Below are positions 8,001 through 20,380 of a stretch of 64,000 nt of DNA, piece by piece. Both the position numbers and the translations under genes were made by a program. The notes beneath the pieces were generated by a model. The model was not told the DNA's origin and did no database searches. It saw nothing but the letters and a program-made list of their open reading frames with translations. The DNA is from Rhizophagus irregularis (taxonomy: Eukaryota; Glomeromycota; Glomeromycetes; Glomerales; Glomeraceae): NCBI RefSeq assembly GCF_026210795.1, contig NC_089442.1:558001-622000 (forward strand), written 5' to 3'. Within the stretch, counting starts at the first letter, position 1, and the number at the start of each line of letters is the position of its first letter.

Positions 8001-10245
8001 GTGTACTTTTGGATATAATGGGTGAGTTTATTTTAAAAGCATACTAATACTACTAATAAATTAATAAAAGATTTTTTTATAACAATAGATTGTGTTTAGT
8101 GAGATTTATGAAAAAATTTTATGAAATTTTTTTTAATAAGAATAGCTTTGTATAAAAAATTTTCTAGAATTTTTTTTTAATAACGATATATCAGCATAGT
8201 AGTAATAGTACAATAGGGTTAACTATACAATAAATAGATGTAATAAATTTTTTAGAATTTTTTTTAATAACAGTAAATTGGTATCATATAATAGATGATA
8301 TAATAATTTTTTTTTGGAATTCTTCCTTAATAACAATATATTGGTATAGCACAATAGATAGATATAATAAAAATTTTCTGTGATTTATTGTTTAATTACA
8401 ATAGATTGGTAACTTATTAACGGAAGTTAATAATTTTTTTACAGTTCACAGTAACACTAATATTACTTTTTTTTTTTTTTAATCACAGCGCATTTGCAGT
8501 TTTATTAAAGTAGAAAAATAAAAGAATATGTATACATAGTATGATTCTAAAAGCTACTCTAATATAATTAAACTACAAACCACTCGTCATACGTATAGTA
8601 CCCCACGTGTGCACTGTTGAGTGATCGTTAGACTCAGTAGGTAGACAACATTTGTAATGCGTTATCTTAGCCAGACAGCCCTATCTTCAACATAGTAACA
8701 CTAATATTACTAATAAGTAATGATAATAAAAGATTTTAATTACATTTAATAAGGTTAATAAAAAAATTTTTTGAGATATAATAGAATGGTTTAGTACAAT
8801 AGATAGATATAATAAAATTTTCTGGGATCTATTTTAATAATAACAGATTGGTATAATACAATGTATAGATATAAAAAAATATTTCTGAATTCTTTTTTTT
8901 AATAATAGATTGATATGAATATATTTTCTGGGATTTTTTTTTAGCAATAAGTCATTATATCAGTATAAAATTTTCTGGATTTTTTTTAATAACAATAGAT
9001 CAGTATGGTATAATGGATAGAAATAAAAAATTTTAAGGATTTTTTTTTTAATAACAATACTAGATTGGTATAGTACAATAGTTACTAGATATAAAATTTT
9101 CTGGGATTATTTTAATAACAATAGATAGGTATAGTACAATGGACTAATTTAATAAATTTTTTTGTGATTTTTTTTAATAACAATAGATTGGTAATAGACA
9201 ACTGATTATTAATTTGTTCAATTAATAATTGTTTTTTAGTAAGATTTTTTCCAGTAATACTACTACTAATAGGTATTAATAGTTAGTTTAATGAGTTAAT
9301 AAAAGATTTTTTATAAATAGATTATATTTAATGACATATAAAAAAAATTTTGGGAGATTTTTTTTAATAACAATAGATCAATACAAAAAATTTACTGAGA
9401 CTTTTTTTAATAACAATAGATTGGTATAGTACAATGAATAGATATAAAAAAATTTTAACTTTTTTTTTAATAATAGATTGATATAAATATATTTTCTGAA
9501 TTTTTTTTTAACAATAGAGTCAATAAATCAATATAAAAAATTTTTTTGATAACAACAGATCAGTACTATATTATAATGGAGAGATATAAAAAATTTTTTA
9601 GATTTTTTATTAATATAATAGATCAGTTTCTGGAATTTTTTTATGACAAATTAGTATAGTACAATATATAAAATTTTCTGGGATTTATTTAAATAACAAT
9701 AGATATGATAAAATTTTTGGTGATTTTTTTTTTAGTAGCAATAGATTGGTAATAGACAATTATTACTGTGACCAAAACTGATCTGATTTACCAATTCATT
9801 ATCAGTTCAGTTTTTAATGTTTTCACACCATTTTTTATTGTCTATTACCAATCTATTGTTACTAAAAAAAATAATCACCAAAAATTTATCATACCTATTG
9901 TTATTAAAATAAATCTCAGAAAATTTTTTTATTAACCTTATTAAATGTAATCTATTGTTATAAAAATCTTTCATTTATATTACTTACTAGTAATATTAGT
10001 GTTACTGTGAACTATAAAAAAATCTTACTAAAAAACAATTATTAACAAGTTAATTGTCTACTATCAACATATTGTTATTAAAAAAAAATCCCAGAAAATT
10101 TTTTTATACCAAACTATTACTAAAAAGAAATCTCATTAAATTTTTTATAAATCTCACTAAACACAATCTATTGTTATAAAAAAATCTTTTATTAATTTAT
10201 TAGTAGTATTAGTATAAAACTCACTCACTATATCCAAAAGTACAC
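8001..10245. mobile_element. 2.2 kb foldback transposon, TA-flanked inverted ends
   Basis: The left end GTGTACTTTTGGATATA and the right end (reverse complement) match, followed on both sides by more than 100 nt of inverted similarity, including ATACTAATACTACTAATAAA and ATAACAATAGATTGTGTTT. Both ends abut TA (7999-8000 and 10246-10247), as expected of Tc1/mariner-type insertion. The interior is a series of degenerate 60-70 nt units (TTTTTTTTAATAACAATAGA, TTGGTATAGTACAAT). The inverted pairing continues to a centre near 9770-9838, so the whole element folds back, with a long left and a shortened right arm. No transposase is present; it is non-autonomous. Confidence 0.75.
8467..8693 (-). mobile_element. 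227-bp poly(A)-tailed retroposon (SINE-like) with perfect 17-bp target duplication
   Basis: AGTAACACTAATATTAC occurs at 8450-8466 and again at 8694-8710, directly flanking this insert. The insert begins on the plus strand with a run of T (8467-8480), which is a poly(A) tail on the minus strand. It is visibly more GC-rich than the host foldback element, especially 8580-8690. A target duplication of this length with a poly(A) end is the mark of LINE-mediated retroposition. The minus-strand head (from 8693, starting ATGTTGAAGATAGGGC) may derive from a structured RNA; I could not identify which. Confidence 0.7.
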
Positions 10246-10247
10246 TA

Positions 10248-11566
10248 GTTTTTAGAAAAAATATTAGTTGATTATATAACAAAGAATTTAAATTTATCTA
10301 ATAATGTAAAAATAAGAACTTTTCTGAATTTTATTTTCGATCCGGATAGAAACCGTTGTCCGTCTAAACTAAAAAAAAATTGTACGGTTTTTTATTCGGA
10401 TTATCCGACTTAGAGGATAGATACCGAATCTGGACAGAACATATATATATATATTCTTTTTTGTAGATCGGTTTCAATAAATAAAATTGGTATCATTAAC
10501 TTAATCAAATTCTAATCTTTATTTAATTAAATTCATGGCATTTTTTTTATTTATATTACTAATATAACGTGTGAAAAAAAATAAATTTTAATTTCTTTCA
10601 GTACTATGAATTTTATCTGAATTTTATAAGAAGTTTTAATTTTTGAAATCTTAAAAATATAAATATTTTTGGCACTTGCACAAAATGTTAATACATTATT
10701 ATAATATAAAAATATGTATATATAAAATAACATGAATATAAAGATAAAACACAAAATAAAAAATTGTACAAAAAGATATAAAATCCGGCCATCAAGATTG
10801 CTGCGCCACGAATATGTCAGAGAATCGTTTGTTTGCACCCGGTTTTGCGGGCGTGGTTTTTTGTGTTACAGGGGTGACAAATTGGCACTAAAATAATTCT
10901 GTCCCTCAGATACTTAGTATTTTGAACTCGTGGCTACACGTGATCAGTGACACTTAAATGCCACACGTTCCTTATATGGTGATGACCGACACAAACTTGG
11001 GTGCCGAAATTTTATAATCAATATAATAAAATTATTAATATATTTTCATTTTTTCAAATTTTAATCCAAAATAGTTATAGTTCGTCAATCAAAGTAATCA
11101 AACCATAGAATTGATTCCCTTTTTCCCCTAATATAGAGCGAATAATTTCTTTTTCTATTAACCTCAGCATACGTATGATCTTCATCTTGTATTATAATAA
11201 AACGAATTCATGAATCAATCCGTCCTTCGTTTTGGATTTCGCGTAAAAAATGGCAATGAAGCTAAAGTTTTCACAGAACTTGTTCGCTCAGAATTTTTCT
11301 ACACCCATATAACACTTTTTTTGATAAACGTGTTTTAATATACATTATACCTAGCGGTCAAACTTAACTTTCCATAAAAATAATAATAACACGTAGTAAG
11401 TCTGTAATAATTACGGTGCCTTAATTTACTCGTAAGGTAATATACTGTACATTATGTTATGTTACTGGAAATTATTTGAATAATTCATGTTTTCTTTCTT
11501 GATTCACGTTAATAAAAATTCACCAAAATTATTATTTTTTACTTATTAACATATGAAATGGTTATA
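10248..11566. other. Intergenic DNA, no supported gene
   Basis: A GC-richer patch at about 10790-10990 is open in short frames on both strands (for example 25 codons from the ATG at 10813), but neither shows a recognisable motif. Near 10330-10430 there are short inverted CCGGAT/ATCCG words. Nothing else was recognised. Confidence 0.4.
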
Positions 11567-11890
11567 GAAGAAGAGATAAAGTAAACCGCACAGAATCTTA
11601 CCGACCCCAGAACGCCGCTGTGCATAGTAAATCTATCTTAGAATCCTGGTCCAGAAGTTTTACTTCTCTTGATGAATCAATGGATGGATATCGATTAATA
11701 TCAAATGTTTGAAATAGATAATACTCAACCTCAAAGTCCTTTGAACGCGGTTAGCTTAAAAAAAATCGATATTATTAGTATAAAATATTTTACATGTCGA
11801 ATCAATTCTTCTTGTTACCATGAAACTAGAAAAGAAAAAATTTGTTATACTTATTTAGAAGAATTTTCCATCATCGTAGATATTTTTTAA
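11567..11890 (+). pseudogene. Coding relic or exon of an unknown protein, one frameshift
   Basis: After a TTATAG acceptor-like site, one frame reads RRDKVNRTESYRPQNAAVHS and continues LESWSRSFTSLDESMDGYRL to a TGA at about 11711. The +1 frame continues at once from 11705 with FEIDNTQPQSPLNAVSLKKI to a stop at 11888. Codon choice is less A/T-biased than in the surroundings, which favours real former coding. No family was recognised. It could also be two exons of a gene whose other exons I cannot find. Confidence 0.35.
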
Positions 11891-14132
11891 AGGACAACAA
11901 TACCTATAAAAAATTTTATCCGTTATTTCTGTAAAAACTCCGTAAAAATGAACCTTTCATGGATCCATTCACGGAAAATGTAAATAATTTGATAAATTCC
12001 GTGATATAAGGTTATTAATTCCGGAAATATGAACCTTTTACGGAAAAAGGATGGAATGTAAAAAACGGATCGACTTTTTTTACAGGGCAACATATCACGT
12101 TATGTACAACATTGGCAAAAAAACCTTTCAGTATAAAACAAGAATTTATCAATCAGAATTGTACATCAACAGATTATTTTTTTTGTAATACAAAACAATT
12201 CAAATGAAAAAGTGACCATAAATCTTAATCACACTATATAGCTGCTTCAACATAAAACGTGATTTAACTGTTGGTATATTATTTATTAAATAAACAAAAA
12301 AGTATTGAACCGAACGATAAGGACAATTGTTTTACACATATACAGTAACGTGCTTTTTTTAGTAAAATTATTTATTAAATAACGAAAACTTGGATTTATT
12401 TGTGCAAAAAAAAAAGAAAAGAATTAGTGAAAAAATAATTGATGCCCTCAATCAAAAGATATCAGTTGATTGATCTAGTTGTGTATAATGAATGTTCAAC
12501 AATAGTAGTAATAGTTGCGAACGATCATCGAAAATAATTGTATTTCTTATTCATATGGTGAATAAAATTTAGGTCTTTAATTATCGTTTATATCCACATT
12601 CATTGTAATGTATTGTAACGTTGTTAAAATTATGGATCACGAAATATTAGATCTGGTTGTTAGATGACGTATCAAAGAATTTTCTGTTTTGTAATCAACA
12701 TCATAATGAACGTTGCTATAACTTTTTAAAAATAGAGGTTGATTATTGAAGAATATGTGGAATAATATGAAACACAGGTTCTTCAATTTTTAATTATTCT
12801 ACTTCTATTGTTGTTCTTGGTTGAAATACACGGTTAAATGTGACTGTACAAAACGAGAAATATGGAATAAAAAATTTAATAAACGTGTTCTCATACAATT
12901 AATTATATAACTATATTGCTTGTTCTGTATTGACAGGAGGCAGGATAGGCAAGGTCCTTCTGAGTTTCTACCCTCCAGTCTTTGGCCAACTTACCTAAGG
13001 CTTTCTAAATTTATCCAGTAAAAAGTAATTGCGATTGTTGACATCGTGCTATTTTCTCAGGATACAAAATATTAATATTCTGTAATATTATCGATAATCA
13101 AGTATAATTACGCGTTCTAAGAAGCAGGCACAAACGTAATTTTTCCCAAAAAAGAGTTCCTAGGCAATAGATAACATCATCGTTGCCTTGTTTTATGCGG
13201 CCAATCAACAATATTCTTGTACTACCAATCTGCTACTACTGGACTACGTAATTTTTCGGTAAAATGGTAATTCAACAAAATGGAGTCGGGTAATTTTCAT
13301 GTACGTCATTGGATGTCGGTAAAATGGATACCCGTAATTCACGGGATCCCTCAAAAATCCGACAGATAAATGCAAATCCTATTGAATGACTAAGATTCGA
13401 TCGGATGAATTTGAAAACAGCAAATTTTAATACATTTATTTATTCGTTATATAATTTACCAAACTTCCGGATAATTTAGGGCAAATTTCTGATGCTGGCC
13501 AGAATTATAACTAATATATGGGAGCTGGTTAAAGTTCAGTTAGGATGCATTATATAGTGTTTTATTATAAAAGTTCATTATATCCGGTGAAATTATTTAT
13601 AAAAAGTCGGTTATGGAAATTCTAGTTCGGTACGCTTATAACGAGATTTCGGTACAAATAGGTTCGTTAACCAATGGTGACTGTAATCTAATACGTAGTT
13701 CTTCCAATTAAAATAAAAATTTTTCTTTTATTTAGTTAATTAGAAATTGATGGACAGTTCAATTTGTTTTGTCATAACGTTTAAGTAGTTAAATAAAAAT
13801 TTAACCTTCTAAAAATGCTTATTTGAATAAAAAGATTAAAATTATAGTTAAACACGGTCCTATTTCTTAAAGATTTTGATAATCATCAAAAAAAAAAAAA
13901 AAAAATCATCCCGTTAAAATACTGTGGAAGTCTCATCAACTTTACCAATAGTATTTTAAAAAAAAATTATTATCATTAAATATTTGATGATTTTGATCCT
14001 TTGATAATACGTAAAATTTATAATATAATTAATATGTTTAATCTTTTTTATTCAATAATAAATTTAAAAATAATCTGTAAACTAAAAAAAAAAAAAATGT
14101 ATCGTGTATATATTTTTATATTTAAAGCGAAA
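11891..14132. other. Intergenic DNA, no gene seen
   Basis: 11900-12070 holds two diverged copies of TCCGTAAAAATGAACCTTT-like sequence. 12935-13010 is a GC-richer patch without coding signs. 13478-13512 is one copy of the dispersed GGCCAGAATTA repeat. Long A-runs lie at 13889-13905 and 14082-14097. Confidence 0.45.
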
Positions 14133-16194
14133 CTATGCTTGCTTTGATTTTTTTCTATCAGATAAAGGATTTGAAATATATTTAATCAATATGAATACAA
14201 TTCCAATAAGTACAAGAATGATAATTAATAATAAAACTCCATAAACGTCAAGATTATTTGCTTTAATAAATCCCATTCTAGACTCAGCAGGAATCCATTC
14301 TTTGAAAAAGTCATCATCCAAATATTCATCTAAACTAATACTATATAACATATATTCAATTAAATCGGCTGCTCTATATTTTCTATTACTATTAATTCTG
14401 GCTAAATATTTCATTCTCTTTGAATTCTTCTTTATATGCTCATCTTTTAATAAGAAATCGATTTTATTCAAAATATCATTGACATCCAAAGTATTTTTAT
14501 TTACTGTTAATGCTACACCGGCTGATTTTAATCTTTGAGCGTTACCCATCTGATCAACACTAAAAGGCAATATTAACATAGGAGTACCAGTATAAAGGGA
14601 TTCATGAGAACTTAATGCGCCTCCATGGCTAAAAAATAATTTCGTATTGGTGTGACTAAGTACAGCGAATTGTGGTGCAAACTTTGTAATATGAATATGT
14701 GGATGTATATTATTTAAGATTGGTAAAGTTTGAACTTGTGTACCATCAGCAAAGTTTAATGATGGACTGAAGTCATCTTTTGATGTCTCAGATAATGCCC
14801 AAATTACACCATCAAATATTTTATTGTTGATTGTTTCAACAATTGATTGTAAAATTTTGTTGTTATTTTCGATAGTTGCGTAAAAACGTGTACCAAAAGC
14901 TATGTATAAAACTCGTTTGTGTCCATTTATAAAATCCGAGAGTTCAGGCGTAAGTGAGGGATATTCTTCTGATAATACTGGTCCAATTACCTATTAATTT
15001 GAAGAATGAAGAAAATTAATCTTTTATAATTTTTGTTAAACTTCATATATTGTACAATCCGTCGTGGAAGTATCTACCGTCAGTTTAAGATAAGTCCAAG
15101 GAATTTAGTGAATCATTATCCATCGAACGGATTTAACGTACGGATCATTAATTACCTGAACATTTGGTGCCAAAGATTGTGGTAACTTTAAGATAAAAAA
15201 AAAAAGGTTATTATTTTTATGAGATAATTTTATCTAGTTTGTTTAACTAATTATTAAAATATAAAATACCTCAAAACCGAAGAAAATATTAATCAAAGCT
15301 AAGGTAACTTTTGGCACTTTTCCCGATACCGATTTTATATTCATTTGTTCTCTTATGTCATTTAATTGACGCGTAAAAGGTCTATAAGCATAAGTTATTT
15401 GTAAAGGTTGTATTAAAGTACACCTAAACCTCTCAAAAAATGATTCATTTTCTAATGAAATATTACAGCCGAACATCGGATCAGATTTATATGGTTTAGG
15501 ATCCATCACTAAACAAAAGATTTTTTTTCGTTAAGTGAGTTTTGTTATTAAAAAAAAATAAGAGGAATATGATTATTTATAATTACTTTGCATAAATGAG
15601 GAAGTAAAACCAACAACAGGTTTATTTAGATTATTAGCAGCATCTATGCAAACATGGTTTGCAATAGGGTCACAAATGAATAAATCAATATTGTTTTCTT
15701 TAGCAGCATTCTTAAATTTTTCATAAGTTACATTGTAGGAAGCCGTAGTTATTTCCATAAGATGTGCCAATGATCTATAATCGACGTCTTTATGAATATT
15801 TCTACTTTTGGCAGTCACATACTGAGGTCCCGATGAGATTTGTTTTAGACCTGGATATTCCGATGACGGTTCATATTTTCCTGATGTTAATAATATTACC
15901 TATGAATCGAGAATATAAATAGGAGAAACTTAGACCGACGATCAAACCAGTATCACGTAGAATAAAAGAAAAAACTCTTACGTTGTGACCTCTTTCAATC
16001 AATATAATAGCGACATCTAACATTGGTTTAAGATGGCTTCTTCCTCCAATGTAAGAACCGATCAAAATATTTTTAGGCGAACGTTCTATATCAATATTTC
16101 TAAGAAAATAATCTTGTGCCACAGCATTAACGTGGACTTGATTTAATAATAGGACGGGTATCAGTAATAAGAAAATAAGATTTTTATTGATCAT
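14133..16194 (-). CDS. UDP-glycosyltransferase (GT1 family), membrane-anchored, five exons
   Basis: The exons are 16194-15982, 15899-15587, 15508-15270, 15185-15156 (30 nt, LPQSLAPNVQ) and 14990-14133. All junctions are GT-AG and phase-consistent, giving 1653 nt or 550 residues, a normal UGT length. A signal peptide runs from residue 1 (MINKNLIFLLLIPVLLLNQV). GHNVILLTSG and the Asp-rich acceptor-side motif LFICDPIANHV follow. The donor-binding UGT signature FSHGGALSSHESLYTGTP...DQMGNA lies in the last exon. A C-terminal transmembrane helix (YGVLLLIIILVLIGIVFILI) precedes a short basic tail, so the enzyme is probably lumenal in the ER with a small cytosolic tail, transferring sugar from a UDP-sugar to a small lipophilic acceptor. 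The ATG at 16194 is chosen over one at 16239 because it starts the signal peptide. The gene appears intact. Confidence 0.9.
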
Positions 16195-16648
16195 TTTGAT
16201 GTTTAATTTATATTGAATCGAATCAATAAAGGGAAACATCGCTTATTTATATTGATTTTAAAATGCAAAATAATTTATTCGGTTAATCAACATCCCGAAT
16301 TATTATAATACTTTCCTGTCAAACTGAGAATAATTTTAAGCTCAACCCGAAAAATTTAATAATGCCGATTTACGCCAAAAATGGCTATTGAGTGACGATC
16401 TATCCCTGATCTTTAAGTATACAAAAAAAAAATGTGAGAATATTTTATCAAGTCGATAATAACGAGAATTGCAAGGATCTTTTTTTTTTTATTTTTAAAG
16501 CGTACAAATTTTTAAATTTTGAAGTTTTATTATTGTAATATTTTCCTATCTTGTATCAAAATTCAAAAAATAAATTTTTGAAAACAGCAAATTTTGTGAT
16601 AAATTATGTGACAACTTTCCTATAATCAAAATTCGTATACTAATAAGT

Positions 16649-16795
16649 ATGAAAATTCGATTTGTCGATCATCTGTATCTGAGTCCTGAACCCCTGATGC
16701 AAAGAACACGATTGTTTATCTTATTGCGAAGCGCCAATAACGAAGTACAACAAACAAACGGTAACCTTACCAATTTTAGAACTTACAAAGATTAA
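16649..16795 (+). CDS. Small ORF (48 aa), unknown
   Basis: ATG-to-TAA frame beginning MKIRFVDHLYLSPEPLMQRT, followed by a hydrophobic FILL and a hydrophilic end. Base composition across 16665-16775 is more balanced than in the flanks, which is the main reason to list it. No family was recognised; it may be an exon relic rather than a gene. Confidence 0.25.
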   Translation: MKIRFVDHLYLSPEPLMQRTRLFILLRSANNEVQQTNGNLTNFRTYKD

Positions 16796-19658
16796 AAAGT
16801 TTTTTTAATTATATCAGATTTATCGTACAAATTTTCAGTTTTTCAATAAATAAATATACGTGTTTTTTTTTTAAAAAAAAAAAAAAAAATATTGTTAAAA
16901 ATGAATAATTTGTTAATTGGACTACTTTCCACTAATAAGAGTTAATCACAATAGAACATAATAAACTAAATTAAATAAAGGGACGGATACATGTCCGATA
17001 TATTATAATATAATTTATGATAGTAAATAATTTGTACAATTTCAAATAAACATAAAAACTTGTTCTGAAGTTTCAAATTTAAGAATTTTGGAACGTAAAA
17101 TCTATAATTTTTTTTTTATAAAACTTACCTAATAAAGAAAATCACTTCTTTAATAGAAATTCATAAAAATCTGAGTGATGTACAGTATATCAAGTCATTT
17201 AGTCAATTCCTATTCGGATCGACAATATGCGTCAGATATGATTTAGAGTCTTACCAAAAGCGGTACGTAATTCGGATTCACCGAAATGACTAAATAATTG
17301 TAAAAATTCTATTATTCAATGATTCGAAAAACTGTGATACAATTACATTTTACATAGATAAGCTAATTCTATGCATAAAAAAAAAGTAACAATAGAATTT
17401 TTAAGTAAAGAATGCTTTATAAAATATTTTTTTCTTCCGTATCAATAAATAAATCAAATGCCAATTTTAGCACATATGAAATTGTAAAAAGTTAGCTACA
17501 GTAAATCGGCAAATAGTCGGTTAAAGTTCCGATTAATAAGGATCTATATTGCATAATATTATAAACAAATAATTATTAATTATATATCAAAGATATTTTA
17601 TTAAAATGACGACGACATACTAGTTCATTCTTGGTGGTGCAGCAAAATTTATAGGGCTTAGGATTAGTGTTGTTAAGAATAGGGTTGTTAGGATAGTTAG
17701 AGAATTTTACTCATTTTATAAGATCATCATCATTTTCATATATTTTGAATTGGTTTCAAAAAACAACTCGATAAATTGCGGCAGTCATTTACTAGTAAAA
17801 ACTTTGATAGTTTAATAATTTGATCTAAGTGCATTTCATTTGCCAAATTATCAAAAAATTAGTTTTTTTAAAAAAAAGTTTTAATTATTTTTCCGAAATT
17901 TTAAATATTTTTAAAAAATGATTTAAGACATCAAACACCAATCATGAATCGAAAGATGAAGTTACTAATAAAAAAAAAGTCATACAATATTGTACTACTT
18001 ATATCTTGTCATGACTATGAATGCCATGACGTTTTTTGTATTATGTGTTAACCGTAGTTTTAAATCAGAAAATAAAAAAATTTTTATTTTTAGTCTGAAG
18101 TTTAATGAAGGACTATATACTTATACGTTTGACGACGCCATATCCGGATGTCCGATTATTCTGCTCATCCCAGAAACTGAACCTATATTTCTTATATACT
18201 AGATTTTGTAATTTAACCACTACTTTTCAATGATATCATTTGGCCATTTTGAAATGAACCCTGAATGACCTTCGAATGACTTAGTCATTCGAGTCATTTG
18301 TCATTTGAGTCATTTAGAATTAATTCAGGCCAAATTTATGATGCCGGCTAGAATTACAAATTCATATTATCACGTGATATAATTTTATCCTGAAAATACA
18401 TAGCTAATTTTGGCCAGAATTATGATGGTCATTTGTCATTTAATGCTAGCGTCCGCCTCCAAAAAATGGCAACCGGATTCACTAGTAGCAAATAGTCTTT
18501 GTAAATTCAAATGTTTTAAAACAATGTTATAATTGTTATTAATAAATAAATCATTATTTTTTCCATCAATAATTTGTACGCAGTGTTTTAGTTTGTTTCA
18601 TTACACGCTGTTTATAGTAAATATGTAAACGAAATTGAACATTCTTTTATAGTTTTTGAGACAATGTGATTACTAATAATATGTAATTCGCGTCAATAAT
18701 TTCGAAATTTTTTTATCGAAATTTAAATTTAGGGGCGGAATTAAAATTTTTAAATCTCGAGGTATAGGATCTAACCGTCTTGAAAAAAATTTATTTTCGA
18801 CCAGGCTAACTTACATGGTTATGAGATTGTACTGCTAATTCTAGCCAATTATAAAGCATATTCTGGGCAAAATCTAGCATAATTCTAGCTGTACTTTTGA
18901 CAAACAATTTCTTAATTCTGTCCTGTATAAAACTGGTCGATAAGATAATAAATATAAAATTTTTAAATTTTTATATTAATTCTGGACTAATTCTAATGTT
19001 GTACTAACTTAATTTTTGACTGAAAATTTAATAAATATGTTCTTTTACAAGAGTAAAGTTGCAAAATAAAAAATTAAAACAAATTTTATTAGTTTGATTA
19101 AGAACTTATCTGTGCAATATTTTTGAAAACTTAAAAAATATGATTTTTCTATTATAATATGATGTAATTTTCTTTGTTTTAACATATGTGTTAAGCGAAC
19201 ATGCCAGTATGTATATATATATATTTGATTACAAATATTTCAGCAATAATAATAAATTGTGTATGTTAACGTGACACTTTTACATATTATTTAATATACG
19301 AAAAAATATCAATAATAATCATGATCCTATTTGTACTATAAAGATTGTTTATAATATTATAATTAAAGCAGTTAGCTTATGAAATTAAATTTATAGGCTA
19401 CACTTTAGCCGTAGGCCGTAGCCTTTAAAGGAAAGTCTTAAAAAAATTAGTTATTTCATAAGATATCATTGATCATTGCACAGTTCCGCCAATCCGCCGT
19501 GATTATCAATAATATCTGCGGCTTCCGTGAAATAACTAGTTTATACCACGAAAGACTGATAAACTATTTAGACTATTTGGCACTAAATATGAAGTGTAGC
19601 ATAAAAAAATGTATCATAAACGTTATACTGTACTCTATTATCTATATTACTTTGTAGT
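16796..19658. other. AT-rich intergenic DNA with a dispersed-repeat copy
   Basis: No gene is supported. 18275-18315 carries GAATGACTTAGTCATTC and related GTCATT words. 18326-18425 holds a dispersed-repeat copy with ATCACGTGAT at 18369-18378. 18840-19010 contains several AATTCTAGC/AATTCTGG words. Confidence 0.45.
18326..18425. repeat. Dispersed repeat with GGCC(A/T)GAATTA and ATCACGTGAT
   Basis: AGGCCAAATTTATGATGCCG, then GCTAGAATTAC, resembles 13478-13512 (GGGCAAATTTCTGATGCTGG, then CCAGAATTA) and 25891-25922 (TGGCAAAAATTATAACTTGG, then CCGGAATTAC). The palindrome ATCACGTGAT follows here, with GATCATGTGATG near 25936. GATCACGTGATT at 53924 precedes TTCTGGCCAGCATTATG. This looks like a small family of old MITE-like repeats. 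Confidence 0.4.
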
Positions 19659-19770
19659 ACCGTACTACCACGACGTACATCATTACATCATTATGTCGCA
19701 AATCAAGCTTTTTAATAAATTTAAATAGTTACATCATTACATCTTTATGTCGCTTTACATTAAACCTAAA
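19659..19770. repeat. Two-copy direct repeat ACATCATTACATC(A/T)TTATGTCGC
   Basis: ACATCATTACATCATTATGT followed by CGC at about 19677-19699 recurs as ACATCATTACATCTTTATGT followed by CGC at about 19732-19754. Their starts are about 55 nt apart. Confidence 0.6.
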
Positions 19771-19808
19771 CATTTTCAGAATTTTTTCGTTTATAAAACG
19801 AGTTAAAA

Positions 19809-20075
19809 ATGTCAAAATATAGAAAGAGTTGGGAGAGGCGGTATCAAGCGTCGTAAGGTCTTTCAAGATAACAAAGTAAACATCAGAAGTCTCGCGAGAA
19901 AGGGTGGACTAGTGTCAACTCAAATAAAATATAATGGTAAGTTCGGTATGACTTTAAAAGTGAGTTTATTCCATTTCTAACTAAATACTGTATTTAATTT
20001 ATTGCCGTAGAACTCGTTACGTACTTAAAAATTCAGAGTAATAAGTCATATCGAGGTTTCTTGAAATTAAACAGA
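19809..20075 (+). pseudogene. Histone H4 pseudogene that keeps its intron
   Basis: From ATG at 19809 the sequence follows histone H4 in order: a Gly/Lys-rich N-terminus, then VGRGGIKRRKVFQDN (H4: GKGGAKRHRKVLRDN), IRSLARKGG (H4: IRRLARRGG), and a segment ending IKYN where H4 has LIYE. An intron follows at 19937-20010, with GTAAGT donor, TTCTAACTAAAT branch region and CCGTAG acceptor. Exon 2 has CTCGTTACGTACTTAAA, readable as TRYVLK (H4: TRGVLK). At least two frameshifts and several internal deletions, including the Ile-Gln-Gly loop, disable it. The retained intron argues for a duplicated gene, not a retrocopy. H4 is normally near-invariant, so this copy cannot be functional. Confidence 0.7.
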
Positions 20076-20380
20076 AACATGATATTTTTTACAACAAAAG
20101 AAATAAAGAATTGGGAGTATTTCGATCGACTTTGGTCCAATAGATTCTGAAAAGAAGCAACGAGACTTACCGGCATGAAAAACAAAGTGCTTTTTTTTTA
20201 TTTTTTGCAAAGTGGGGTAACTCCCTAGGTTTTTGATACTAGTAACCACTCCAGGTGTTCTTAACCCAGTCGCCCAAACTTAGACATTGATAAAGGACTA
20301 TTGATTTTAAACGAGGGACCAATTATGTACCTTCTTTATCAATAAAAATAAAAAATTTGCATTACTGTATATTACAATAG

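Noticed and set aside
10551-10838. 95-codon minus-strand frame
   Set aside because: Mostly Phe/Ile/Tyr/Lys from A/T-rich DNA, with no consistent start context or motif.
17640-17700. GGGTTGTTAGG words suggesting a telomere-like repeat
   Set aside because: Only a few irregular words, no tandem TTAGGG.
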